This document shows positions 23,539 to 29,070 of a stretch of 29,070 bases of DNA, piece by piece; position 1 is the first letter of the stretch; every line of letters begins with the position of its first letter. The notes under the pieces were generated by a model. It had not been told where the DNA came from. It was given only the letters and a program-made list of their open reading frames with translations, and ran no database searches. The translations under genes and the position numbers were made by a program. This stretch comes from an uncultured Eubacteriales bacterium (lineage in GTDB: Bacteria; Bacillota; Clostridia; Christensenellales; Borkfalkiaceae). Location of the stretch: contig URKE01000021.1 of NCBI GenBank assembly GCA_900548285.1, forward strand, positions 1 through 29,070, given 5' to 3'.

Positions 23539-24642
23539 TTAAAATATAAGGTTGCTTTTATTTACCGATACACCCGTTACGTCCGAAACGTGGGTATAAC
23601 TGCCGACATATAATTTAGTGGTGTAAGTGTAATCGGAATACGTGCCGTCAAACGTAACGGTAACGGTAAAGTAAAAGCAGTCCCGCTCATTTTCCTCGTA
23701 GCCGCCCTTAAATAAATGTTGAACAAAAGGCAAAGCACCGTTTGTCCACATAGAGTTTTGAACAACCATATTATTTGCAGCAGTCCCGACAAGATAACTT
23801 ACAAAGAAACTTTCGTTAAAATAAACATTTACAATGCCGTTATCAATAATCGCACTTTTCATAGCCTCTTGAAAAACAGAATTATTAAATTTCAAAGAGG
23901 TAAACGGAGACACACCTAATTGTTCATAATGCAAATCGACGTCCACCGAAATATTAAAATTCTCGGCACGGGTATATATAGAAGTGTCGTAACTGAAATT
24001 GACCGCGCCGCCACTCGACGTAGCGTTAGCACCTGTAACCCAACCAATAGGCGTGTAATCGTTCTGTACGCAATTTACGTTGCCAAAAGCAAGGGACATA
24101 TTTGTTATCTTTTGCGCGTAATCTACCGTACATTCCGCTTTCATAGCAGGGTTATCGCGGCTTGTCGCCGTTACCTTTATTTGTTCGCCGAACGCTTGCT
24201 TACATTCGACGTTTGCCGTCAATGCGCCGTCGCTCGTCGGCGTTACCGTTACATAGTTCGTTACCGTTTTGCCGCTTGCATACGCGCTGTTAGAATTTAC
24301 CCACGCAATAGACCAATCATCCGCTTTGTTGTTCGCGTCGGCGGGGGTAATTGTCGCCGTCAACGTGTATGCGCTATCCGCTTGCGGGGATATGCCGTTT
24401 GCGGCGTATGCCATGGGCGCAATTCTCGCGCTCATAAGTTTAATGCCGTTGCTTGCGCTTTCATTGATAACCGCGCCGCCGTTATCGTCGGAAGTTTCGG
24501 GCTGATTTTGTTCCGTGTCGGGCTTTTTGCCCCACTCGCGTATATCCCAACTGCCCGTAACCGCGCGACCGATACCGACAGCCGAGCCCGCAAGAATGAG
24601 AAGGGCAAGCACAACCGCAATTATATTTTTTACCGCTTTCAT
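23539..24642 (-). CDS. Exported protein with an Ig-like (Big-type) domain, 367 residues
   Basis: N-terminal signal or anchor span at about 6-28 (IIAVVLALLILAGSAVGIG), followed by an acidic linker (DTEQNQPETSDDNGG) and a beta-rich segment (about 90-175). That segment has the cadence of bacterial Ig-like Big_2 folds: AYTLTATITPADANNKADDW, then VTVTPTSDGALTA, then EQIKVTATSRDNPAMKAECT. The C-terminal part is unknown and ends SNLIF. Ig-like domains are common on phage and surface adhesins, so receptor binding is a fair inference. Start set by GCGAGGTAAAAGAAA. Confidence 0.65.
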   Translation of the reverse strand: MKAVKNIIAVVLALLILAGSAVGIGRAVTGSWDIREWGKKPDTEQNQPETSDDNGGAVINESASNGIKLMSARIAPMAYAANGISPQADSAYTLTATITPADANNKADDWSIAWVNSNSAYASGKTVTNYVTVTPTSDGALTANVECKQAFGEQIKVTATSRDNPAMKAECTVDYAQKITNMSLAFGNVNCVQNDYTPIGWVTGANATSSGGAVNFSYDTSIYTRAENFNISVDVDLHYEQLGVSPFTSLKFNNSVFQEAMKSAIIDNGIVNVYFNESFFVSYLVGTAANNMVVQNSMWTNGALPFVQHLFKGGYEENERDCFYFTVTVTFDGTYSDYTYTTKLYVGSYTHVSDVTGVSVNKSNLIF

Positions 24643-24657
24643 TTTCTTTTACCTCGC

Positions 24658-24963
24658 TTAAAACCAACCGCCGTGTCCAGCAAAATCGTCTTGCGGACGA
24701 CCTCTGTCTATATACGGTTCTATGGAAGTTATCTTTTTATTTTTCTTTGATTTACCTTTCAAGCCGTGTTTCTTGTTATAGATTTTCGCTTGCGTTTTGC
24801 GTTCGTTCAAAACGCCCATACGAAACGCCGCCTCGGTTTCTGTTAGCGGTGTGCCGTCGTGTTTTCTACCGTTCGCCAATTCGCGGGAATAGCGTTTGCC
24901 GCGCTCGGCGGGGTTGAGTAGTACAATCTTTTTACCGTTTTTTGTGTTAATGAGTGTTGCCAA
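24658..24963 (-). CDS. Basic 101-residue protein with a TTG start
   Basis: Begins at TTG (24961-24963), 6 nt after GCGAGGTATAAAAC; no ATG is available near. Sequence is basic and soluble: NPAERGKRYSRELANGRKHD, then GTPLTETEAAFRMGVLNERK, ending DDFAGHGGWF. No family recognised. It follows the 67-residue gene by 3 nt and precedes the Ig-like surface protein. A DNA-binding or virion-associated role is possible. Confidence 0.72.
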   Translation of the reverse strand: MATLINTKNGKKIVLLNPAERGKRYSRELANGRKHDGTPLTETEAAFRMGVLNERKTQAKIYNKKHGLKGKSKKNKKITSIEPYIDRGRPQDDFAGHGGWF

Positions 24964-24966
24964 GTT

Positions 24967-25170
24967 TTATACCTCGCTATCTTTAATTTTTTTCTTGATT
25001 TCGTCGTAACTCTCGGTTACGAGAATACCCGACGATGTTTCGTTTTCGTTCGTTCCCATTTCGATAAACACGCTACCGTCGCCGTCGCATACTATTCCCG
25101 TTATCTTTCCGATAGGCACTAAAACTTTCATACCGCCGTCATAGTTCGTTACTTCAATAAATTTTTTCAT
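24967..25170 (-). CDS. 67-residue protein, FlbD-like in outline
   Basis: Starts MKKFIEVTNYDGGMKVLVPI. The arrangement of short beta strands ending in a helix (ESYDEIKKKIKDSE) recalls the small FlbD-like fold, but I see no diagnostic motif. No membrane span. First gene after structured element B, with GAGGTAACGAAA as ribosome binding site. Function unknown. Confidence 0.7.
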   Translation of the reverse strand: MKKFIEVTNYDGGMKVLVPIGKITGIVCDGDGSVFIEMGTNENETSSGILVTESYDEIKKKIKDSEV

Positions 25171-25210
25171 TTTCGTTACCTCGATTATTGTTTCGTTACC
25201 GTTTTATCGT

Positions 25211-25445
25211 CGTTTGCTTGCGGCTTGTAAAGCACCTTTCGCGGCATAAACCGCCTACGGCTATTTATTCCACGGTGTGCTTGACAAACCGCATTTCCGC
25301 TTGTCCTTTCGCCTTGCCGAAAGCAACTCAAAAGGATAGACCTTTTCGGGTTGCTTTCGTTTCGGCGTATTGTACAATCGAAAACCGCGCACTTCCGTTG
25401 CGGTTGCCGTCCTTTTTCTTTTGCCTCTGCAATCTAAAAGGATAG
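25211..25445 (-). repeat. 235-nt structured element, copy B
   Basis: Second copy of the element at 18462-18696, in the same orientation and the same setting: after an 18-nt palindrome and just before a gene start. Its main helix (25220-25235 with 25277-25292) has two base pairs changed compared with copy A, each on both strands. An extra short CGCCCC/GGGGTGG-type stem (25450-25472) separates it from the palindrome. It occupies most of the 320-nt gap 25171-25490. Confidence 0.8.
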
Positions 25446-25472
25446 ACCGAAAGGGGCGGTATTTGCCACCCC

Positions 25473-25490
25473 TTGAAAGTACACTTTCAA
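25473..25490. repeat. 18-nt palindrome, copy 5
   Basis: TTGAAAGTACACTTTCAA, the reverse complement of copies 2 and 3; it abuts the stop codon at 25491. Confidence 0.85.
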
Positions 25491-25943
25491 TTATGCCGTC
25501 TGTGCGGCGTTCGCTTTTCTGTTTAACTTTTTCAAAAGATATGCGAGTATAGATTTATCGCTATCGCGGGCGGGCTTGATACGGCATTTCAGTTCGTCGC
25601 CGTCCTCGTCGGTATTCGCCACTTCGTAAACCGTGTATGTACGAATTTCGCCCGTTTCGCTGTCCGTCATTGTTTCGTCGTGCATTTGCAATTCGGCGGT
25701 GGACTTAATGTCAAAGACCATATCCAACACTTCGTAACCGCCTTGGTCGTATGCGTTGAAATCAACCTTTGTTTCGCGCCCGTTTACGCCTTTGCCGTGT
25801 ACGGCGTAGCCCCACATTTCGCGCCCGTCTTTCGCCGTGAATTTTTCGCGTTCCACAATCAGCCGCTTTTCGGGCGTTGCCGTCGTTACCTCTGCCGCCG
25901 TGGTCGTGCTTTCCGTTGCCTTTACGTTCTTTTCGTTTGCCAT
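25491..25943 (-). CDS. 150-residue acidic-tailed protein, candidate ssDNA-binding protein
   Basis: Thr/Ala-rich low-complexity N-terminus (about 1-25), then a compact, probably beta-rich core (REKFTAKDGREMWGYAVHGK to TYTVYEVANTDEDGDELKCR), then a basic helical C-terminus (ILAYLLKKLNRKANAAQ). No firm family match. Being soluble, small and close to the replication functions, it may be the single-stranded DNA-binding protein that rolling-circle phages need (a pV equivalent). This role is inferred from context only. Ribosome binding site AAAGGGTAAAACAAA. Confidence 0.7.
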   Translation of the reverse strand: MANEKNVKATESTTTAAEVTTATPEKRLIVEREKFTAKDGREMWGYAVHGKGVNGRETKVDFNAYDQGGYEVLDMVFDIKSTAELQMHDETMTDSETGEIRTYTVYEVANTDEDGDELKCRIKPARDSDKSILAYLLKKLNRKANAAQTA

Positions 25944-26147
25944 TTTGTTTTACCCTTTGCCGCTTGTCGCATACGGCACGCGTATTTTTTATTTACCCTC
26001 GCGGGTATGGTCGGGGAGCGGCGGATTTGCACCACCTTAACAAACTTTTCCGTCTGTTATCGCGCTTGCGTTTCCCGATAATAGCGGGGTGGAAGTTGCC
26101 CCGCTTGTCGTATGCGCCGCAAGGAGCAAACGGCGCGGGAGTGGGCT
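25944..26147 (-). other. Structured 204-nt gap between protease and ssDNA-binding candidate
   Basis: Non-coding. On the transcribed strand it holds GCGCCG/CGGCGC (about 26108-26135), a perfect AGCGGGG/CCCCGCT hairpin (26083-26105) and TACCC/GGGTA (25994-26007). CGACAAGCGG occurs twice. No promoter consensus seen. Confidence 0.5.
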
Positions 26148-26768
26148 TTATTCCTCTTGCATAAGCTCGTTACAGTCAACACACATTATCCGCACTTCTT
26201 TCGTAGCCCGTACCGAATTGCCGCATACGGGGCATACATACTTGCGAGTGCTTGAAGTCTTAACGCATTGACCTTTCATAACGGGCAAACGGTATATAAC
26301 GCTGTCGGAGTTGTCCTTGACAAATTCGTCAATCAATGCCGCCGTTTCGTCCGTTAATTCCGTGTGCGACCAACCCATTGTTTGTACACACTCAACCGTC
26401 AAACCGTGCGTTTCGGCTATCTTTTTGAATAGTTTGTTATGGTAGTTGCCCGCGCGGGAAGTATCTTGCATATTGTGAACGCTTGCGTATTGATGGCACA
26501 TTTCGTGTATCATTGTTGCCGCTATCTGATTGATAGGACGGTTGAGCTGTTGCGCCGTCATATTCAGTTCGTGTTCGCCCTCGTCCTTGTCGTTCTCTTT
26601 CCAAACCTTTTTAACCGACCACCAACCGTTTGTTTTGTTGCGCTCGTCGCGCTGTACCGTTATGACGGGGCGCACAAGTTCGCCGCCGAATAACTTTGTG
26701 TTGCAGTAGTCATACAGTTTTGCAAGGTAGTTGACCGTTTCAATGTACTTTTCCGTTCCGTTTTTCAT
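26148..26768 (-). CDS. SprT-like zinc metalloprotease domain protein
   Basis: 206 residues. The zinc site HEMCH (88-92) sits in INQIAATMIHEMCHQYA, with upstream LYDYCNTKLFGGEL as in SprT/Spartan-like proteins. A C-terminal zinc ribbon (CPVCG and CVDC, about 175-200) follows. Spartan proteases cut proteins crosslinked to DNA; SprT-like genes are common on phages and plasmids. Near a Rep that bonds covalently to DNA, a role in removing such adducts is an attractive inference. Second ATG (26768) chosen because GAGG is 8 nt before it, while the first at 26774 is only 2 nt away. First gene of the element. Confidence 0.85.
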   Translation of the reverse strand: MKNGTEKYIETVNYLAKLYDYCNTKLFGGELVRPVITVQRDERNKTNGWWSVKKVWKENDKDEGEHELNMTAQQLNRPINQIAATMIHEMCHQYASVHNMQDTSRAGNYHNKLFKKIAETHGLTVECVQTMGWSHTELTDETAALIDEFVKDNSDSVIYRLPVMKGQCVKTSSTRKYVCPVCGNSVRATKEVRIMCVDCNELMQEE

Positions 26769-26833
26769 TTTCATTACCTCGTTTGTTTTATTTGCCCGTC
26801 AAGCCGATAGCACAGCCGTTATCGTATTTGAAC

Positions 26834-26876
26834 AATAAAAAAACGGTATAAAACAGTTCCTTTACTGTTCTATACC
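26834..26876 (-). terminator. Leftward terminator at the upstream end of the element
   Basis: Stem 26845-26857 with 26864-26876 (one mismatch), followed on the minus strand by CGTTTTTTTATTG. It lies upstream of the first gene. In a circular form of the element it would follow the transposase gene and end the leftward transcript. Confidence 0.6.
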
Positions 26877-26892
26877 ATTGTAAAACTTTACG

Positions 26893-26912
26893 GACCTTTA
26901 TTTTTTTGAAAA
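26893..26912. repeat. Right candidate attachment repeat (attR)
   Basis: GACCTTTATTTTTTTGAAAA, the same as 15815-15835 apart from one T. Here the 5' half of the DUF378 terminator stem is missing, as expected if only the 3' part was duplicated on insertion. Confidence 0.45.
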
Positions 26913-26928
26913 AAGTAGCGAAAAACCC

Positions 26929-26957
26929 TTTACAAACGCGAAAAAATCTGATAAAAT
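26929..26957 (+). promoter_or_regulatory. Promoter for tRNA-Val
   Basis: TTTACA (26929-26934), 17-nt spacer, TAAAAT (26952-26957), 16 nt before the tRNA 5' end. Confidence 0.75.
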
Positions 26958-26972
26958 AATTAAGCAAGTTTC

Positions 26973-27038
<66 letters not shown>

Positions 27039-27049
<11 letters not shown>

Positions 27050-27100
27050 ATAGCAAAAAAGACAGGCAATCGCCTGTCTTTTTTGCTATTGGTGGGGGCG
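27039..27100 (+). terminator. 62-nt perfect palindrome: tRNA terminator fused with the tRNA 3' end
   Basis: Two perfect 29-nt arms (27039-27067 and 27072-27100) with loop AATC. The core GACAGGC/GCCTGTC followed by TTTTTT is an intrinsic terminator. The arms go on to include the whole 3' acceptor strand and CCA of the tRNA and its exact complement. Confidence 0.85.
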
Positions 27101-27340
27101 TAAACGGACTCGTAACGCGGCATAGCCCCGACACAGATTTTCCGAAAATCTCCAAATGCCGTCGTTCGTCAATTTGTCCGAAGGACAAATTATTGCCGTA
27201 GGACTCCCGCTTGCGGGAAACGGCAAAGCCTCTACCGCCCCCGGTTTTGGTGTACGGAAAATGAATTCAGAGCAATTTTGCGTGCCGTTTTTGCTATAAT
27301 CAAATATGGAAAATAATTCGAATAAAAAATTTTTGATGTT
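27101..27340. other. Hairpin-rich non-coding stretch with a repeat of the tRNA 3' end
   Basis: No gene seen. It contains AGATTTT/AAAATCT (about 27133-27149), AATTTGTCC/GGACAAATT (about 27171-27191) and CCCGC/GCGGG (about 27206-27217). CTACCGCCCCC, the tRNA 3' sequence at 27035-27045, recurs at 27232-27242. It may be the scar of an old insertion at the tRNA. Confidence 0.45.
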
Positions 27341-27344
27341 TTGC

Positions 27345-27382
27345 TTGACAAAGGGAAATATGTATGATATCATAAAGATATC
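27345..27382 (+). promoter_or_regulatory. Promoter of the SPFH gene with inverted repeat
   Basis: TTGACA (27345-27350), 17-nt spacer, TATCAT (27368-27373). GATATC at 27366-27371 and again at 27377-27382 forms an inverted repeat over the -10 box and start site, a possible operator. Confidence 0.7.
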
Positions 27383-27406
27383 AAAATAATTCCAAAGGAG
27401 AGGAAT

Positions 27407-28432
27407 ATGGAAGAAAAAATTTTAGAAGGCAAAAAGCATGGCATGCGCAACCTGATAATTGGTATTGCGCTTATGATTGTGGGAATCGTGGGCTTGGTTG
27501 GTGGCGGAACTACTATTGAAGCGGACGGTTTTATTGTTGGTCCGATTATTATTGTCGGCGCTATACTTTTTTTGATTATCCCTTTATTTTTGTTTGCGGG
27601 TCTCAGAGTTTTAAAGCCGCAGGAAGCATTGGTTCTCACGCTTTTCGGCAAATACATAGGTACGCTTAAAGGCGAAGGTTTTTATGCCGTTAATCCTTTC
27701 TGCTCGGCGGTCAACCCCGCTTCGGACACGAAGCTTAACCAAAGCGGAGACGTTAAAACCCTTACGTCCGCGGCGACCGTTAAAAGCGACGGCATTACGG
27801 TGAACGCCGGCGTTCCCAATAAAAAAATATCTCTTAAAATAATGACGCTTAACAACAATCGTCAGAAGATTAACGATTGTCTCGGCAATCCCGTAGAAAT
27901 CGGTATCGCGGTTACGTGGAAGGTTGTGGATACGGCAAAAGCCGTGTTCTGCGTTGATAACTATAAGGAATATTTATCCCTTCAGTGCGACAGCGCGTTA
28001 AGAAACATCGTGAGAATTTACCCTTACGACGTTGCGCCTAACGTTGACACAACGGGCGACGGTCTGGCGGACGAGGGGAGCCTGAGAGGTTCGAGCGAAG
28101 TCGTCGCGGAGAGAATCAAAAAGGAAATACAGTCGAGAGTGGAAACGGCGGGGCTTGAAATCGTGGAAGCGCGCATAACTTACCTTGCTTACGCTTCCGA
28201 AATCGCTGCGGTAATGCTTCAACGTCAGCAGGCATCGGCGGTTATCGACGCGAGGAAAATGATTGTAGACGGCGCTGTCGGAATGGTTGAAATGGCTCTT
28301 GACAGACTCAAAGAACACGGCACCATAGAGCTTGACGAAGAGAGAAAAGCGGCTATGGTTTCCAATTTGCTCGTAGTTCTTTGCGGCAATCGCGACGCTC
28401 AGCCCATAGTAAATTCGGGAAGTCTTAATTAA
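27407..28432 (+). CDS. SPFH (band 7/stomatin-like) membrane protein
   Basis: 341 residues. Two N-terminal spans (about 14-34 and 43-65), then the SPFH domain: LRVLKPQEALVLTLFGKYIG, EGFYAVNPF, GNPVEIGIAVTWKVVDTAKA, and SRVETAGLEIVEARITYLAYA, followed by a helical C-terminal part with LQRQQASAVIDARK. Such proteins form oligomeric membrane scaffolds and organise microdomains. A polar insertion (DTTGDGLADEGSLRGS) lies in the middle. Start set by CAAAGGAGAGGAAT. The stop codon is 1 nt before the next start, so the two are translated together. Confidence 0.92.
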   Translation: MEEKILEGKKHGMRNLIIGIALMIVGIVGLVGGGTTIEADGFIVGPIIIVGAILFLIIPLFLFAGLRVLKPQEALVLTLFGKYIGTLKGEGFYAVNPFCSAVNPASDTKLNQSGDVKTLTSAATVKSDGITVNAGVPNKKISLKIMTLNNNRQKINDCLGNPVEIGIAVTWKVVDTAKAVFCVDNYKEYLSLQCDSALRNIVRIYPYDVAPNVDTTGDGLADEGSLRGSSEVVAERIKKEIQSRVETAGLEIVEARITYLAYASEIAAVMLQRQQASAVIDARKMIVDGAVGMVEMALDRLKEHGTIELDEERKAAMVSNLLVVLCGNRDAQPIVNSGSLN

Positions 28433-28433
28433 G

Positions 28434-28628
28434 ATGAACGAAGGAAAGAAAAAGCAGATTCCGCTGAGAATAAGCGCGGAATTGTTCGACGAGCTTTCGC
28501 GGTGGGCGGAAAGCGATTTCAGATCTGTCAACGGACAGATCGAATATCTTCTCACCGAATGCGTAAAATCGCGCAAAAAAAGCGGCAGATACGTTCCGAA
28601 AGATATTTCGGATATCGATCATAAATAA
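28434..28628 (+). CDS. Arc-like ribbon-helix-helix protein
   Basis: 64 residues. KKQIPLRISAELFDELSRWAESDFRSVNGQIEYLLTECV has the Arc/MetJ-type strand (QIPLRIS) and two helices. In several Bacillota a small protein of this kind is paired with an SPFH gene. DNA binding is expected from the fold; it might regulate the operon (the GATATC repeat is a candidate site). Start coupled to the SPFH stop. (Motif quoted from overlapping parts.). Confidence 0.85.
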   Translation: MNEGKKKQIPLRISAELFDELSRWAESDFRSVNGQIEYLLTECVKSRKKSGRYVPKDISDIDHK

Positions 28629-28632
28629 CGTC

Positions 28633-28670
28633 AACCGCCTTCCGAAACGACTCGGAAGGCGGTTTTATCG
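28633..28670 (+). terminator. Terminator of the SPFH operon
   Basis: Perfect 13-bp stem (28633-28645 with 28652-28664), loop AACGAC, followed by TTTATC. It starts 5 nt after the stop codon. Confidence 0.88.
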
Positions 28671-29070
28671 TGTCAAATTTCTGCGATGAAAGTTACACAA
28701 CCAAAAGTTTCCCCACTCGGCGGATTGTATTTGATTTCTGAGCTGAATCGGGAGGAATGCCGTCGCTGCGACTTGTTGTTATTTTGCCCTGCTAAAAACG
28801 GCAAAGAGGGGCTTCCTCAGTTTTGAAATAAGTTCGTAAAATACCGGTTAATCGACTTATAGGTTAATTTTTACATATTGATTCAGTTTTTAAAATTAGA
28901 TTATGTTGCATTATTATCCGCACTTATTTTTAGTCTTCTTGCACCCCTCATTCGTCGGCAAAGCCGACACCCTCTCCCGATTTAACTTTTTATACTTATA
29001 ATTTTTTTCGCCGAGTGGGAAGACTTTTTCTTTTCCCAACTCGGCAATCGGTATAGGTGCGGACTTTCTT
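28671..29070. other. Repeat-like non-coding tail
   Basis: No gene seen in 400 nt. It has an inverted pair CCCACTCGGCG (28712-28722) and CGCCGAGTGGG (29009-29019), a hairpin GCCGAG/CTCGGC with inner GGGA/TCCC (29010-29045), a GTCGGC-AAA-GCCGAC hairpin (28954-28968) inside a CACCCCTCATTCG...ACCCTCTCCC context that resembles dispersed repeats of gut Clostridia, and a copy of ATCGACTTATAG (28851-28862). Confidence 0.5.

Larger units (their letters stand above)
15836..26892. mobile_element. Integrated filamentous-phage-like (inovirus-like) element
   Basis: About 11 kb with all recognised genes reading leftward: metalloprotease, ssDNA-binding candidate, surface or membrane proteins, pI/Zot-like ATPase, HUH replication initiator, IS30-type transposase. 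Most genes carry a uniform GAGGTA-type ribosome binding site unlike the host's AAGGAG. A rolling-circle initiator plus a membrane-anchored assembly ATPase, with no tailed-phage structural genes, points to an inovirus. Some filamentous phages (for example Spiroplasma SpV1) use transposases for integration. No convincing major coat gene was found, so a non-viral rolling-circle integrative element remains possible. End points are inferred from the direct repeats. Confidence 0.62.

Noticed and set aside
18469..25445. Similar 75- and 85-codon plus-strand frames in the two 235-nt elements
   Set aside because: The resemblance comes from the duplicated element. Helix-preserving changes fit a nucleic-acid structure better than a protein, and the frames oppose the operon.

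Overview
The window looks like a chromosomal segment of a Bacillota (Firmicutes), clostridial-type bacterium. The evidence is the hrcA-grpE-dnaK-dnaJ order with a CIRCE operator, AAGGAG-type ribosome binding sites, many near-perfect TTGACA-17-TATAAT promoters, and families typical of gut Clostridia (YqeY, DUF378, SPFH plus ribbon-helix-helix pair, FtsX-type ABC fusion). I cannot fix the genus from the sequence; an uncultured Christensenellales-like lineage is only a guess.

Layout. 1-8 kb (leftward): a YqeY-like protein, a YczE/YitT-like membrane protein, the heat-shock operon hrcA-grpE-dnaK-dnaJ under CIRCE control, and a DUF2238/YjdF-like membrane protein. 7.9-10.2 kb: a 20-bp tandem repeat, a MITE-like element with 29-bp terminal inverted repeats, cysK, then a gene-poor stretch with two divergent consensus promoters arranged around an exact 53-nt dyad and several tiny ORFs. 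10.2-15.8 kb: an RlmD-family 23S rRNA methyltransferase (leftward), then an RsuA-family pseudouridine synthase, a 953-residue ABC ATPase-permease fusion and a small DUF378 membrane protein (all rightward).

15.8-26.9 kb is an inserted element of about 11 kb whose recognised genes all read leftward: SprT-like metalloprotease, a candidate ssDNA-binding protein, small proteins, three exported or membrane-anchored surface proteins, a 30-residue single-span peptide, a multi-span P-loop ATPase resembling filamentous-phage assembly (Zot/pI) proteins, an HUH rolling-circle replication initiator and an IS30-family transposase. There is no tailed-phage capsid, portal, terminase or tail gene. The best reading is an integrated filamentous-phage (inovirus)-like element, or a related rolling-circle integrative element, that uses an IS30-type transposase. 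A 20-bp direct repeat at 15815 and 26893 may mark its ends. Its non-coding DNA is the most unusual part of the window: a 235-nt multi-hairpin element present twice with compensatory base-pair changes, an 18-nt palindrome present five times, a Y-shaped double hairpin beside rep, and a counter-oriented small-RNA gene with its own consensus promoter and terminator.

26.97-29.07 kb returns to host sequence: a tRNA-Val(GAC) whose 3' end mismatches its 5' half and lies inside a 62-nt perfect palindrome, an SPFH/band-7 membrane protein translationally coupled to a small ribbon-helix-helix protein, and a repeat-like non-coding tail.
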